Shown here: piece after piece, positions 42,615 through 50,270 of the stretch | How positions within the stretch are numbered: the stretch's first letter is position 1 | How the letters are laid out: each line of letters starts with the position of its first letter | Notes under the pieces: model-generated | The model's database searches: none | Told to the model about the DNA's origin: nothing | Seen by the model: the letters and a program-made list of their open reading frames with translations, nothing else | Translations under genes and position numbers: made by a program | Origin: SP5GCR1 sp965199685 | Lineage (GTDB): Bacteria; Pseudomonadota; Gammaproteobacteria; Poriferisulfidales; Oxydemutatoraceae | Reading direction: 5' to 3' | Length of the DNA: 64,000 bases | Assembly (NCBI GenBank): GCA_965199685.1 | Contig: OZ241323.1 | Location: forward strand, 2,356,001 to 2,420,000

Positions 42615-43475
42615 ATGGGAAAAAATTTAGTCAAAAGCAAAGATATGGCAATGGTGCCGGTAAGCAGTCTGAATGCTTACATCTCTGCTGCTTACGGTAT
42701 TCCGGTGTTGGATGCCGAAGAGGAGCAGCGGCTTGCACGCCTTTATAAACAAGAAAACGATGTAGAAGCGGCGCGCAAATTAGCGATGCATAACCTACGT
42801 TTTGTTATACAAATTGCCCGTGGCTACAACGGATACGGACTAGCACTAGGCGATTTAATACAAGAGGGCAACATCGGATTGTTGAAGGCGATACAACGTT
42901 TTGATCCTGCCATCGGCGTGCGCTTGGTTTCTTTTGCAGTGCATTGGATCCGTGCTGAAATTCACGAGTTTATTATTAAGAATTGGCGCATCGTCAAAGT
43001 TGCCACAACCAAAGCACAACGCAAACTTTTCTTCAACCTTAGGAGTTCCAAAAAAAGATTAGGTTGGATGAACCAACAAGAAGTTGAAGAGATTGCAAAT
43101 CAACTCGGTGTTAAAGCCAAAGAGGTCACCGAAATGGAAAAGCGCATGGGGCAATCCGAAGTGAGCATAGACCCGATGCCAGATGCACACGAGGAAACAA
43201 CTTTTTCACCTGTGGCTTATTTGACCGACGAGCGGGAAACAGATCCGGCAGAACACTTTGAAAATGTACAAGCAAGCACCTATAACCGCAAAAAGCTGGA
43301 CGAAGCACTAAAAACTTTGGATGAACGCAGTCTTGCCATCTTAAAAGCACGCTGGTTGAGCGATAAAAAAGCGACTCTGCATACGCTGGCGGATCAATAC
43401 AAAATCTCCGCAGAACGTATTCGCCAAATTGAAAACCAAGCCCTGCAAAAACTCAGAAAAGCGATAGAAGCATAA
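42615..43475 (+). CDS. rpoH: Heat-shock sigma factor RpoH (sigma-32)
   Basis: About 286 residues from the ATG at 42615. An in-frame GTG at 42585 is also possible. Region 2 reads LRFVIQIARGYNGYG followed by DLIQEGNIGLLKAIQRFDP. The RpoH box QRKLFFNLR identifies the family. Region 4 ends with QYKISAERIRQIENQALQKLR. It directs transcription of heat-shock genes. No ribosome-binding site is clear at any candidate start, which fits the known control of rpoH by mRNA structure. It lies 19 bases before mnmG, an unusual neighbour. Confidence 0.95.
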   Translation: MGKNLVKSKDMAMVPVSSLNAYISAAYGIPVLDAEEEQRLARLYKQENDVEAARKLAMHNLRFVIQIARGYNGYGLALGDLIQEGNIGLLKAIQRFDPAIGVRLVSFAVHWIRAEIHEFIIKNWRIVKVATTKAQRKLFFNLRSSKKRLGWMNQQEVEEIANQLGVKAKEVTEMEKRMGQSEVSIDPMPDAHEETTFSPVAYLTDERETDPAEHFENVQASTYNRKKLDEALKTLDERSLAILKARWLSDKKATLHTLADQYKISAERIRQIENQALQKLRKAIEA

Positions 43476-43494
43476 ATCGGCAGAGGCGAACCCG

Positions 43495-45372
43495 ATGATG
43501 GAATACCAACGAACATTTGATGTCATTGTTATCGGCGGCGGACACGCCGGCTGTGAGGCGGCGGCAGGTGCGGCACGCAGCGGAGCGGCAGTGCTATTGC
43601 TGACACAAAACATAGACACCATCGGGCAGATGAGTTGTAATCCCGCCATTGGCGGTATTGGTAAAAGCCATTTAGTACGAGAGATTGATGCACTCGACGG
43701 ATTGATGGCACGGTGCGCCGACCTGTCGGGCATACATTTTCGGATGCTGAACGCAAGCAAAGGACCGGCAGTACAAGCGATACGCGCGCAAGCAGACCGC
43801 CAGTTATACAAAACGGCAATGCGGAAGATGCTTGAACAATATCCCAACATCTATATATTTCAGCAAACGGTGGAGGATCTAATCGTTGATAAAGACCGTA
43901 TTCAAGGGGTGATTACACAAATGGGGCTTCGCTTTCGCGCATGCACCGTTGTTTTAACCACCGGCACTTTCCTAGGTGGACACATACATATAGGCACACA
44001 CAATTATCAGGGCGGGCGCGCCGGTGAGGCACCGGCGAATGCACTTGCCAAAAGACTGCGTGCATTGCCATTACGCGTGGGACGATTGAAAACCGGCACA
44101 CCGCCGCGCATCGCCAAAAACACCATAGACTTTTCCAAACTCACAGCACAGCACAGCGACACGTCACAGCCAGTATTCTCTTATATGGCAAGCCGAGAGG
44201 ATCATCCGCCGCAACGCGAATGCTTTATAACCCGCACAAACGAAGAGACCCACGAGATTATACGCTCGGCATTGCATCGCTCACCGACCTACAACGGCAC
44301 CATCCGTTCCACCGGGCCACGCTACTGTCCCTCCATAGAAGACAAGGTTGTCCGCTTTTCCGACAAAGCATCGCATCAGATTTTTATAGAACCCGAAGGT
44401 TTGGATAGTGGCGAGATTTATCCGAATGGGATTTCCACCTGCTTGGACTTTGATGTGCAGCTTGCGATGGTGCGTTCCATCAAAGGTTTTGGAAACGCAC
44501 ATATCACACGCCCGGCTTACGCGATTGAATATGATTACATGGATCCTCGCGACTTAGACGCATCGCTTGAAACCCAAGCCATAGAAGGTTTGTTTTTTGC
44601 CGGACAGATTAACGGCACAACCGGCTACGAGGAAGCAGCAGCGCAAGGTTTAATCGCCGGGCTCAACGCAGCCCTTAAAGCGCAAGGCAAGACATTATGG
44701 CACCCGACACGCGAGCAAGCATACATTGGTGTGTTGATAGATGACCTGACCGTCTACGGCACCGACGAACCTTATCGGATGTTCACAAGCCGTGCCGAAT
44801 ATAGATTGTCTTTGCGTCAAGACAATGCCGATTTACGTCTTTGCGAGCAAGGTAGAAAACTCGGCTTGGTTGGCGATGAACGTTGGCAGCTATTTGAACA
44901 TAAACGCAAACAGATAGCAGCCGAACAAGCGAGGCTGAAAACCCTGTCTATCAACCCTGAGCAAGGTCGGCAACTCGGCATAGAACTTAAGCAAGCATGT
45001 AATGCTGCCGAACTGCTTAAAAGACCCGAAGTCTGTTACCTAGACATCGTCGGCGTTGCGAATATCAATCAGCCAGCCACCGACGAGCAGGTTGTCTCGC
45101 AAATAGAAATACAGGCAAAATACAGCGGCTACTTAGCACGCCAACAAGACGAAATAGATCGGCTGGCACAGGCGCGCTCGCAACAAATCCCCGACAGTTT
45201 TGATTATTCTAAAGTCATCGGTCTATCAAACGAACTGCGCGATAAACTCAACGAATCCAAACCTGCATCAATAGGACAAGCGGAACGCATCCCGGGCATG
45301 ACACCGGCATCTTTGTCCTTATTGCGTATTTATCTGAAAAAACATGATTTCGATTATCAGCGTAGTGCCTAA
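43495..45372 (+). CDS. mnmG: tRNA uridine-5-carboxymethylaminomethyl modification enzyme MnmG (GidA)
   Basis: A 625-residue FAD enzyme that with MnmE modifies U34 of several tRNAs. The Rossmann FAD motif is VIVIGGGHAGCEAAAGAARS. MSCNPAIGGIGKSHLVREID, TGTFLGGHIHIG, GLFFAGQINGTTGYEEAAAQ and the C-terminal GYLARQQDEIDRL follow. It heads the mnmG-rsmG-parA-parB cluster that often lies near the replication origin. A DUF302 gene is interposed before rsmG, overlapping the mnmG end by 29 bases. Confidence 0.98.
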   Translation: MMEYQRTFDVIVIGGGHAGCEAAAGAARSGAAVLLLTQNIDTIGQMSCNPAIGGIGKSHLVREIDALDGLMARCADLSGIHFRMLNASKGPAVQAIRAQADRQLYKTAMRKMLEQYPNIYIFQQTVEDLIVDKDRIQGVITQMGLRFRACTVVLTTGTFLGGHIHIGTHNYQGGRAGEAPANALAKRLRALPLRVGRLKTGTPPRIAKNTIDFSKLTAQHSDTSQPVFSYMASREDHPPQRECFITRTNEETHEIIRSALHRSPTYNGTIRSTGPRYCPSIEDKVVRFSDKASHQIFIEPEGLDSGEIYPNGISTCLDFDVQLAMVRSIKGFGNAHITRPAYAIEYDYMDPRDLDASLETQAIEGLFFAGQINGTTGYEEAAAQGLIAGLNAALKAQGKTLWHPTREQAYIGVLIDDLTVYGTDEPYRMFTSRAEYRLSLRQDNADLRLCEQGRKLGLVGDERWQLFEHKRKQIAAEQARLKTLSINPEQGRQLGIELKQACNAAELLKRPEVCYLDIVGVANINQPATDEQVVSQIEIQAKYSGYLARQQDEIDRLAQARSQQIPDSFDYSKVIGLSNELRDKLNESKPASIGQAERIPGMTPASLSLLRIYLKKHDFDYQRSA

Positions 45373-45826
45373 TCTGATATTGGGCTTGCTGTTGTTCGGG
45401 CTTATACCGACCGCATCCGCACAAGATCGTATAGAGTCTGAGTACACACGACATATAAAAAGCAAACACAGCGTCGAACTGACCGTAGAACGTGCCAAGC
45501 GCATCGCAGAACATAACGAACTCAGAGTATTCGGGGTGATAGACCACGCACAAAACGCCACCGACGCGGGCATGGAGCTACTACCCACCCAACTCATAGT
45601 ATTTGGCAACCCTGCTGTCGGCACTGAATTGATGCGAGCAAACCGACTCATTGGTCTTGACCTACCACTCAAACTATTGGTTTGGGAAGACCGCAACGGT
45701 GCTGTTTGGATTAGCTACAGCCCAGTAGAGGCTATGCAAAAGCGACACAATCTACCCAAACACACCAAACAATTCCTTGACACTGAAACTTTGTTGAAAG
45801 ATTTGGCACAAGCTGCCGGACAATAA
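45344..45826 (+). CDS. Exported DUF302-domain protein
   Basis: 160 residues with a signal peptide (IISVVPNLILGLLLFGLIPT, cleavage after ASA) and a DUF302 domain: VELTVERAKRIAEHNELRVF, the conserved IDHAQNATDAGMELLPTQLI, VFGNPAVGTELM and LPLKLLVWED. DUF302 proteins are small periplasmic alpha/beta proteins of unknown function. The start lies 29 bases inside mnmG, so it joined this operon by close insertion. rsmG follows one base after the stop. Confidence 0.9.
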   Translation: MISIISVVPNLILGLLLFGLIPTASAQDRIESEYTRHIKSKHSVELTVERAKRIAEHNELRVFGVIDHAQNATDAGMELLPTQLIVFGNPAVGTELMRANRLIGLDLPLKLLVWEDRNGAVWISYSPVEAMQKRHNLPKHTKQFLDTETLLKDLAQAAGQ

Positions 45827-45827
45827 T

Positions 45828-46457
45828 TTGGAATATACCAAACTACTGCATGAACAATGCGCCGACCTCGGCATGAGTGCAACCGACCGGGAATTGAAAA
45901 AGATACTTCGGTGGATTGAATTACTACAAAAATGGAATCAAACATACAACCTAACAGCAATAAACGAAACTGAGAAAATCATCCGCCGTTTGGTGATTAA
46001 TAGCCTTGCGGCGATACCCTATCTGCATGGCAACACCGTATTGGATGTGGGTAGCGGCAGTGGCGTGCCGGGTATTCCGTTGGCAATCTTCGCACCACAA
46101 TATCGCTACACACTAATAGACGGCACCGGCAAAAAAACCCGTTTTTTAGAACATTGTCGGACATCTTTAGCACTGCCCAACGTAGAAGTGAAACAAGTGC
46201 GCGCAGAAAATTTTAGAACCGCGGTTAAATTTGACACGATAATCAGCCGTGCTTTGGGCAACTTAGACCAATTTATCTCTTTGACTCTACATCTAGGACA
46301 TAAACAAACCTACTGGCTGACATTCAAGGGTAAAATAAGTCCACACGAGCTTCAACAATTCCGTGATACGGCAAGCGATTCAGGGCTTCGGCATAGCCTG
46401 AAAAAGCTCAATACCGGGGAAGACGAAACTCAAAACTTAGTTCTGATGAGATACTAG
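45828..46457 (+). CDS. rsmG: 16S rRNA (guanine-N7) methyltransferase RsmG (GidB)
   Basis: 209 residues starting with TTG at 45828. The SAM-binding motif VLDVGSGSGVPGIPLAIFAP, the helix LQKWNQTYNLTAI, KKTRFLEHCRTSL and ISRALGNLDQFI identify RsmG, which methylates G527 of 16S rRNA. An ATG at codon 19 is possible, but the longer form keeps the usual N-terminal helix. The rsmG-parA-parB order is conserved. Confidence 0.96.
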   Translation: MEYTKLLHEQCADLGMSATDRELKKILRWIELLQKWNQTYNLTAINETEKIIRRLVINSLAAIPYLHGNTVLDVGSGSGVPGIPLAIFAPQYRYTLIDGTGKKTRFLEHCRTSLALPNVEVKQVRAENFRTAVKFDTIISRALGNLDQFISLTLHLGHKQTYWLTFKGKISPHELQQFRDTASDSGLRHSLKKLNTGEDETQNLVLMRY

Positions 46458-46469
46458 ATTGATAGAGCA

Positions 46470-47246
46470 ATGACAACAATCTATGCAATAACCAACCAAA
46501 AAGGCGGTGTCGGTAAAACCACGACCAGCGTGAATTTGGCAGCCGGATTGGCGGCTGCCAAACGGCGAATACTATTAATAGACATGGACCCACAAGGCAA
46601 CGCAACATCAGGTAGCAATGTGGACAAAAATGAGCTAACCGCAACAACGGCGAATTTGCTGGAAGGCATATCACTTAAAGACTGCATCAATCGATGCGAT
46701 GCTGCAAGCTACGATCTGGTGGGCGCAAACTCTGCATTGACCGTCACCGAAGTTAGCATGACACGAGAGGATAACAGTAGCTTTTACTTACGAGATGCCT
46801 TAAAACAAACCGACCACTACGACTATGTTTTATTAGATTGTCCACCGACACTCAATACACTGACGATGAACGCATTGGTCGCTGCTCAAGGCGTAATCAT
46901 CCCGATACAATGCGAATACTATGCTCTGGAAGGTCTCTCAGCTCTAGTTGAAACCATAGAGCGCATACGCCAAACCGTCAACCCTCAGTTGCACATAGAA
47001 GGCGTATTGCGAACGATGTATGACCCGCGCAATAACCTTGCCCGTGATGTATCCAAGCAACTCAGTACTTTCTTTGGCAAAGAACTCTACCATACCGTTA
47101 TTCCACGTAATGTAACCCTTGCCGAAGCACCTAGCCATGGACTATCCATCATACAATACGATAAAGCCTCCAAAGGTGCCGTCGCTTATATAGAGCTTGT
47201 CGGCGAGATATTGAGGCGACAAAAAGCCGATGCAAGAGTAGGTTAA
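46470..47246 (+). CDS. parA: Chromosome partitioning ATPase ParA (Soj)
   Basis: 258 residues. The deviant Walker A is NQKGGVGKTTTSVNLAAGLA. LIDMDPQGNAT, YVLLDCPPTLNTLTMNAL and IPIQCEYYALEGL follow. It drives origin segregation with ParB. It starts 12 bases after rsmG and is cotranscribed with parB. Confidence 0.97.
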   Translation: MTTIYAITNQKGGVGKTTTSVNLAAGLAAAKRRILLIDMDPQGNATSGSNVDKNELTATTANLLEGISLKDCINRCDAASYDLVGANSALTVTEVSMTREDNSSFYLRDALKQTDHYDYVLLDCPPTLNTLTMNALVAAQGVIIPIQCEYYALEGLSALVETIERIRQTVNPQLHIEGVLRTMYDPRNNLARDVSKQLSTFFGKELYHTVIPRNVTLAEAPSHGLSIIQYDKASKGAVAYIELVGEILRRQKADARVG

Positions 47247-47287
47247 AATATTCGTTCCCGTGATTTATTTAAGCGAAGTGAACAGCA

Positions 47288-48190
47288 GTGAATAAAAAAA
47301 AGGCACAAACCAAAAAACGAAGAGGGCTGGGTTCTTTGGGTGTCGATGCATTGCTGACGACGCGTGCCGATGCCGAAACGAACACCAAACAAGGCGAACA
47401 GATTTTGCATGTAGATGCCGACCAAATACAGCCGAGCCGCTATCAGCCACGCAAAAACATTGACAAGGATTCCTTGCATGAACTCGCAGAATCAATAAAA
47501 CATCAAGGAATGTTGCAACCTATCGTGCTACGTACACAAAACGATACCGACAGCCGCTACGAACTCATCGCCGGAGAACGTCGTTGGCGTGCCGCACAGT
47601 TGGCTGGTCTTAAGAGAATTCCGGCGATACTAAAAAAAGTGGATGAAAACACCGCCGCTGCCATCGCCCTCGTAGAGAACATACAACGCGATGACCTAAG
47701 CGCAATAGAAGAAGCGATGGCAATCAAACAACTATTACTAAAGTTTGATATGACCCACGAACAGGTCGCAACCGCAATAGGACGCTCGCGCCCTGCGGTT
47801 TCTAACCTGCTACGGCTCTTGGAACTCGCACCCGAAGTACGCGACTGGCTTGCCGAAGGTCGCCTAGAAATGGCACATGCACGCACCCTGCTGGCGTTGA
47901 ATAAAACCGAACAAACCAACACCGCCCGCCTCATCATAGGGCGTAACATGAGCGTGCGAGAGGTTGAAGAATATGTGAGAAAACTTTTGGACAAGAAAAA
48001 GAAAAAAAAGACGAGCAAAAAGAAAAAACCTCGCGACGATACCGATATCGCACAACTAGAGCGACACCTGTCGGAACATTTGGGTACGACGGTTAAGGTC
48101 AAATATAGCAAAAAAACCGGCAACGGCTCGCTGGTGATTTATTACACCTCGCTTGACGGGCTGGATGATATCTTAGACAAAATAACCTAA
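47288..48190 (+). CDS. parB: Chromosome partitioning protein ParB (Spo0J)
   Basis: 300 residues from a GTG start. The N-terminal CTP-binding domain has SRYQPRKNIDKDSLHELAES and the GERRWRAAQLAGL motif. The helix-turn-helix includes QVATAIGRSRPAVSNLLRLL. The C-terminal dimer domain is preceded by a lysine-only stretch (KKKKKKTSKKKK) longer than usual. It binds parS and slides as a clamp. No parS palindrome was noticed in this window. Repeat DNA follows. Confidence 0.96.
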   Translation: MNKKKAQTKKRRGLGSLGVDALLTTRADAETNTKQGEQILHVDADQIQPSRYQPRKNIDKDSLHELAESIKHQGMLQPIVLRTQNDTDSRYELIAGERRWRAAQLAGLKRIPAILKKVDENTAAAIALVENIQRDDLSAIEEAMAIKQLLLKFDMTHEQVATAIGRSRPAVSNLLRLLELAPEVRDWLAEGRLEMAHARTLLALNKTEQTNTARLIIGRNMSVREVEEYVRKLLDKKKKKKTSKKKKPRDDTDIAQLERHLSEHLGTTVKVKYSKKTGNGSLVIYYTSLDGLDDILDKIT

Positions 48191-48199
48191 TCTTACACC

Positions 48200-48570
48200 G
48201 ACATTGTGTAACGTAGGGTGGTTGTATTTTTACAGACATGCTGAGGCTGCTGGAAAAGTATTTCAGGCACCGTAGGGGAGGGCTAACATGGGACTGTTGA
48301 AAAAGTGTCTGCATTATTACATTCCCCTCCTATGGAGGGGTGGCAGGGGAAGCCTGACGGGGTGGTTGCAAAGGTTCTGCACAAAGTCACGCCGTTTGTG
48401 CTACTGCAACAAACGGCGGTTCTACTTGTGCAGAACTTTAACATGGTTGCTTGTCGTACATTATCCTTCGTACGCTATCCAATTTATGGGAACCAAAACC
48501 CAAGTGGCGCGTGGCGGTTGGGTTTTTACAATGGCAGTACTTTTTCAATAGTCCCACATTGGGATATGCC
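48200..48570. repeat. Repeat island 12 downstream of parB
   Basis: No gene. It starts with GGCTGCTGGAAAAGTATTTC and a CCGTAGGGGAGGGCTA half-palindrome, interrupted by the complete element at 48290-48555. Confidence 0.85.
48290..48555. mobile_element. Complete MITE-like element (266 bp) with ACAT target duplication
   Basis: Inverted ends are GGGACTGTTGAAAAAGTG and CTTTTTCAATAGTCCC. Both flanks are ACAT (48286-48289 and 48556-48559). Inside are the CCCCTCC..GGAGGGG hairpin, GTGGCAGGGGAAGCCTGACG, CCGTTTGT..ACAAACGG and the ACCAAAACCCAAGTGGCGC module. It is a longer version of the element in accBC. Confidence 0.85.
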
Positions 48571-48589
48571 CAATGCGTCGGCACAAAAT

Positions 48590-49264
48590 CTAAGATTTCT
48601 CTTGTTCGAGGTTTATCAAATAATCCAACGCACTAATCAAACGCTGGGAACTACCTACCATGCTTGGTGAGCTAAGATAACGACCGTTGACTATAAAAGT
48701 CGGCACACTCTTGATGGCGTATTCCCGAACCAAGCGATCGGCTTTTTGGGTTTTAGTATTAACGATGAAGGAATTGTAGGCTTTACTAAATTTATCCTCA
48801 GAAATGCCAGAACTAAAAGAGGCAAAGAACTCGGCTATTTTGTCTTCGCTAACCAAATCACGCCTTTGTTGTCTGCCGTGTATTGCATTGAAAAACACTT
48901 CGTGCAAGTCCAGTCGGTCTAGGCTTTCTAAGGCATAGTACACCTTAGCATGGATGATCCATCGTTCACTGAATGTGGCAGGTATGCGTACAAGCTCCAC
49001 ATTCTCTGGTATCTTCCAGTTTTTGATATAAGGTTCTACGGTGTAGCAATGCGGGCAACCGTACCAGAAAAATTCTATGACTTCAATTTTGTCTTCACCG
49101 ACAGTGGTTTCCATACGCGGAGAAATGACCATATAGTCGCTACCTTCGGCAAACTCCTCAGCAAATGTCAAATGGCTTAGCAATGCAAGAATAAGGGCAA
49201 CACCTAATACGTAAAGGGTTCTATAGATATAAGTCATTGGATTATTATGCAGCGAGATCATCAT
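48590..49264 (-). CDS. dsbA: Thiol:disulfide interchange protein DsbA
   Basis: 224 residues with a signal peptide (ending near THLTF-AEE in the region of residues 20-36). The thioredoxin-fold active site is EFFWYGCPHC, with the CPHC typical of DsbA, and the cis-proline loop is SVPTFIVNGRY. It introduces disulfides into exported proteins, which fits the cysteine-bearing secreted proteins nearby. Its ATG overlaps the cytochrome c4 stop by one base. The cyt c4-dsbA pairing is known in gammaproteobacteria. Confidence 0.94.
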   Translation of the reverse strand: MMISLHNNPMTYIYRTLYVLGVALILALLSHLTFAEEFAEGSDYMVISPRMETTVGEDKIEVIEFFWYGCPHCYTVEPYIKNWKIPENVELVRIPATFSERWIIHAKVYYALESLDRLDLHEVFFNAIHGRQQRRDLVSEDKIAEFFASFSSGISEDKFSKAYNSFIVNTKTQKADRLVREYAIKSVPTFIVNGRYLSSPSMVGSSQRLISALDYLINLEQEKS

Positions 49265-49866
49265 TAGTGCAACCCTTGCATATATGAAGAGACCGCTTCT
49301 ATTTCTTCGTCGGTCAATTTAGCAGCGATACCGTTCATAATCTCCACACCGGCATAAGCCTCAGCAGCACTGCGATATTTTTTAAGACGTTCAACCAAAT
49401 AGGGGGCGTGTTGATACGAAATATTGGGGAAACCTGCTGCCGGATTGCCTTTGCCGTTAGGACCATGACAAGAGATGCACGCCGGAATACCACTTTCGGC
49501 ATTACCGCCTCTATACAGTTTCTCACCTGCTTCAACCAATTTTTCATCGGCAGCACTGGGGCTACGCACAACCGATTCATAATAAGCAGCCAAGTGCTTC
49601 ATGTCGTCATCGGATAGCGCGGCTGCTTGTGGGTTCATCAGCGGGTTGACACGTTCATTATTTTTGAAGTGTTGCAGCTGCTTGATAATATATTGTGTTG
49701 ACTGACCAGCAATTTTAGGCCACTGTGGATTAACACTATTGCCGTCAGGCCCGTGGCAAGCAGCACAAGACATGGATTTTGATTTGCCGAGTTCTGCATC
49801 ACTTTGTGCGGCGACCATGCCACTCAATAAAAAGCCTAAAACAATTAAGCATATTTTGTATTTCAT
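49264..49866 (-). CDS. Dihaem cytochrome c4
   Basis: 200 residues from the ATG at 49866, where AGAGAAG lies upstream. An earlier TTG-type frame start is less likely. A signal peptide (CLIVLGFLLSGMVAA) is followed by two homologous c-type domains with haem sites CAACH and CISCH and their distal methionine regions. Cytochrome c4 carries electrons to terminal oxidases in the periplasm. It is cotranscribed with dsbA. Confidence 0.93.
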   Translation of the reverse strand: MKYKICLIVLGFLLSGMVAAQSDAELGKSKSMSCAACHGPDGNSVNPQWPKIAGQSTQYIIKQLQHFKNNERVNPLMNPQAAALSDDDMKHLAAYYESVVRSPSAADEKLVEAGEKLYRGGNAESGIPACISCHGPNGKGNPAAGFPNISYQHAPYLVERLKKYRSAAEAYAGVEIMNGIAAKLTDEEIEAVSSYMQGLH

Positions 49867-49974
49867 GTAACTTCTCTTTCTTTTGATTAGCAAACCATAG
49901 TGGGTTTAATGACAAGAATAAATGAAAAATATTCATATTCCATTCGTTTGTTAGTGTAATTATACTCTACTTAA

Positions 49975-50268
49975 GTAGGAATGTGGGGCTGTTGAAAAAG
50001 TATTTCATGCACCGTAGGGGGGCTAACATGAGACTGTTGAAAAATAGAACCGCCGATTGAGCCAGTAGGTCAATCAGCGTAACAGTGTTCAGAACCTTAA
50101 CAACCACCCCGTCAGATAGAACCGCCGATTGAGCCAGTAGGTCAATCGGCGTGACGTTGTGCAGAATCTCAACATGATTGCTAAACGCATACATTACAAA
50201 ATGCATAGGCCTGCCACCCCTCCAAAGGAGGGGAATGTACTAATGCAGATACTTTCTCAACAGCCCCG
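49975..50268. repeat. Repeat island 13 beside subtilase 2, nested elements
   Basis: An outer left end GGGGCTGTTGAAAAAG at 49985 is preceded by ATGT. An inner end GAGACTGTTGAAAAATAG near 50030 is preceded by ACAT. Two CCGCCGATTGAGCC..GGTCAATCGGCG inverted repeats follow, then the CCCCTCC..GGAGGGG module and the right end CTTTCTCAACAGCCCC at 50267, three bases before the subtilase stop codon. Confidence 0.8.
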
Positions 50269-50270
50269 AT

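Noticed and set aside
46470..48190. Replication origin or parS site near parAB
   Set aside because: I saw no parS-like 16-base palindrome and no cluster of DnaA boxes in the mnmG-parB region. The gene order alone does not place the origin in this window.
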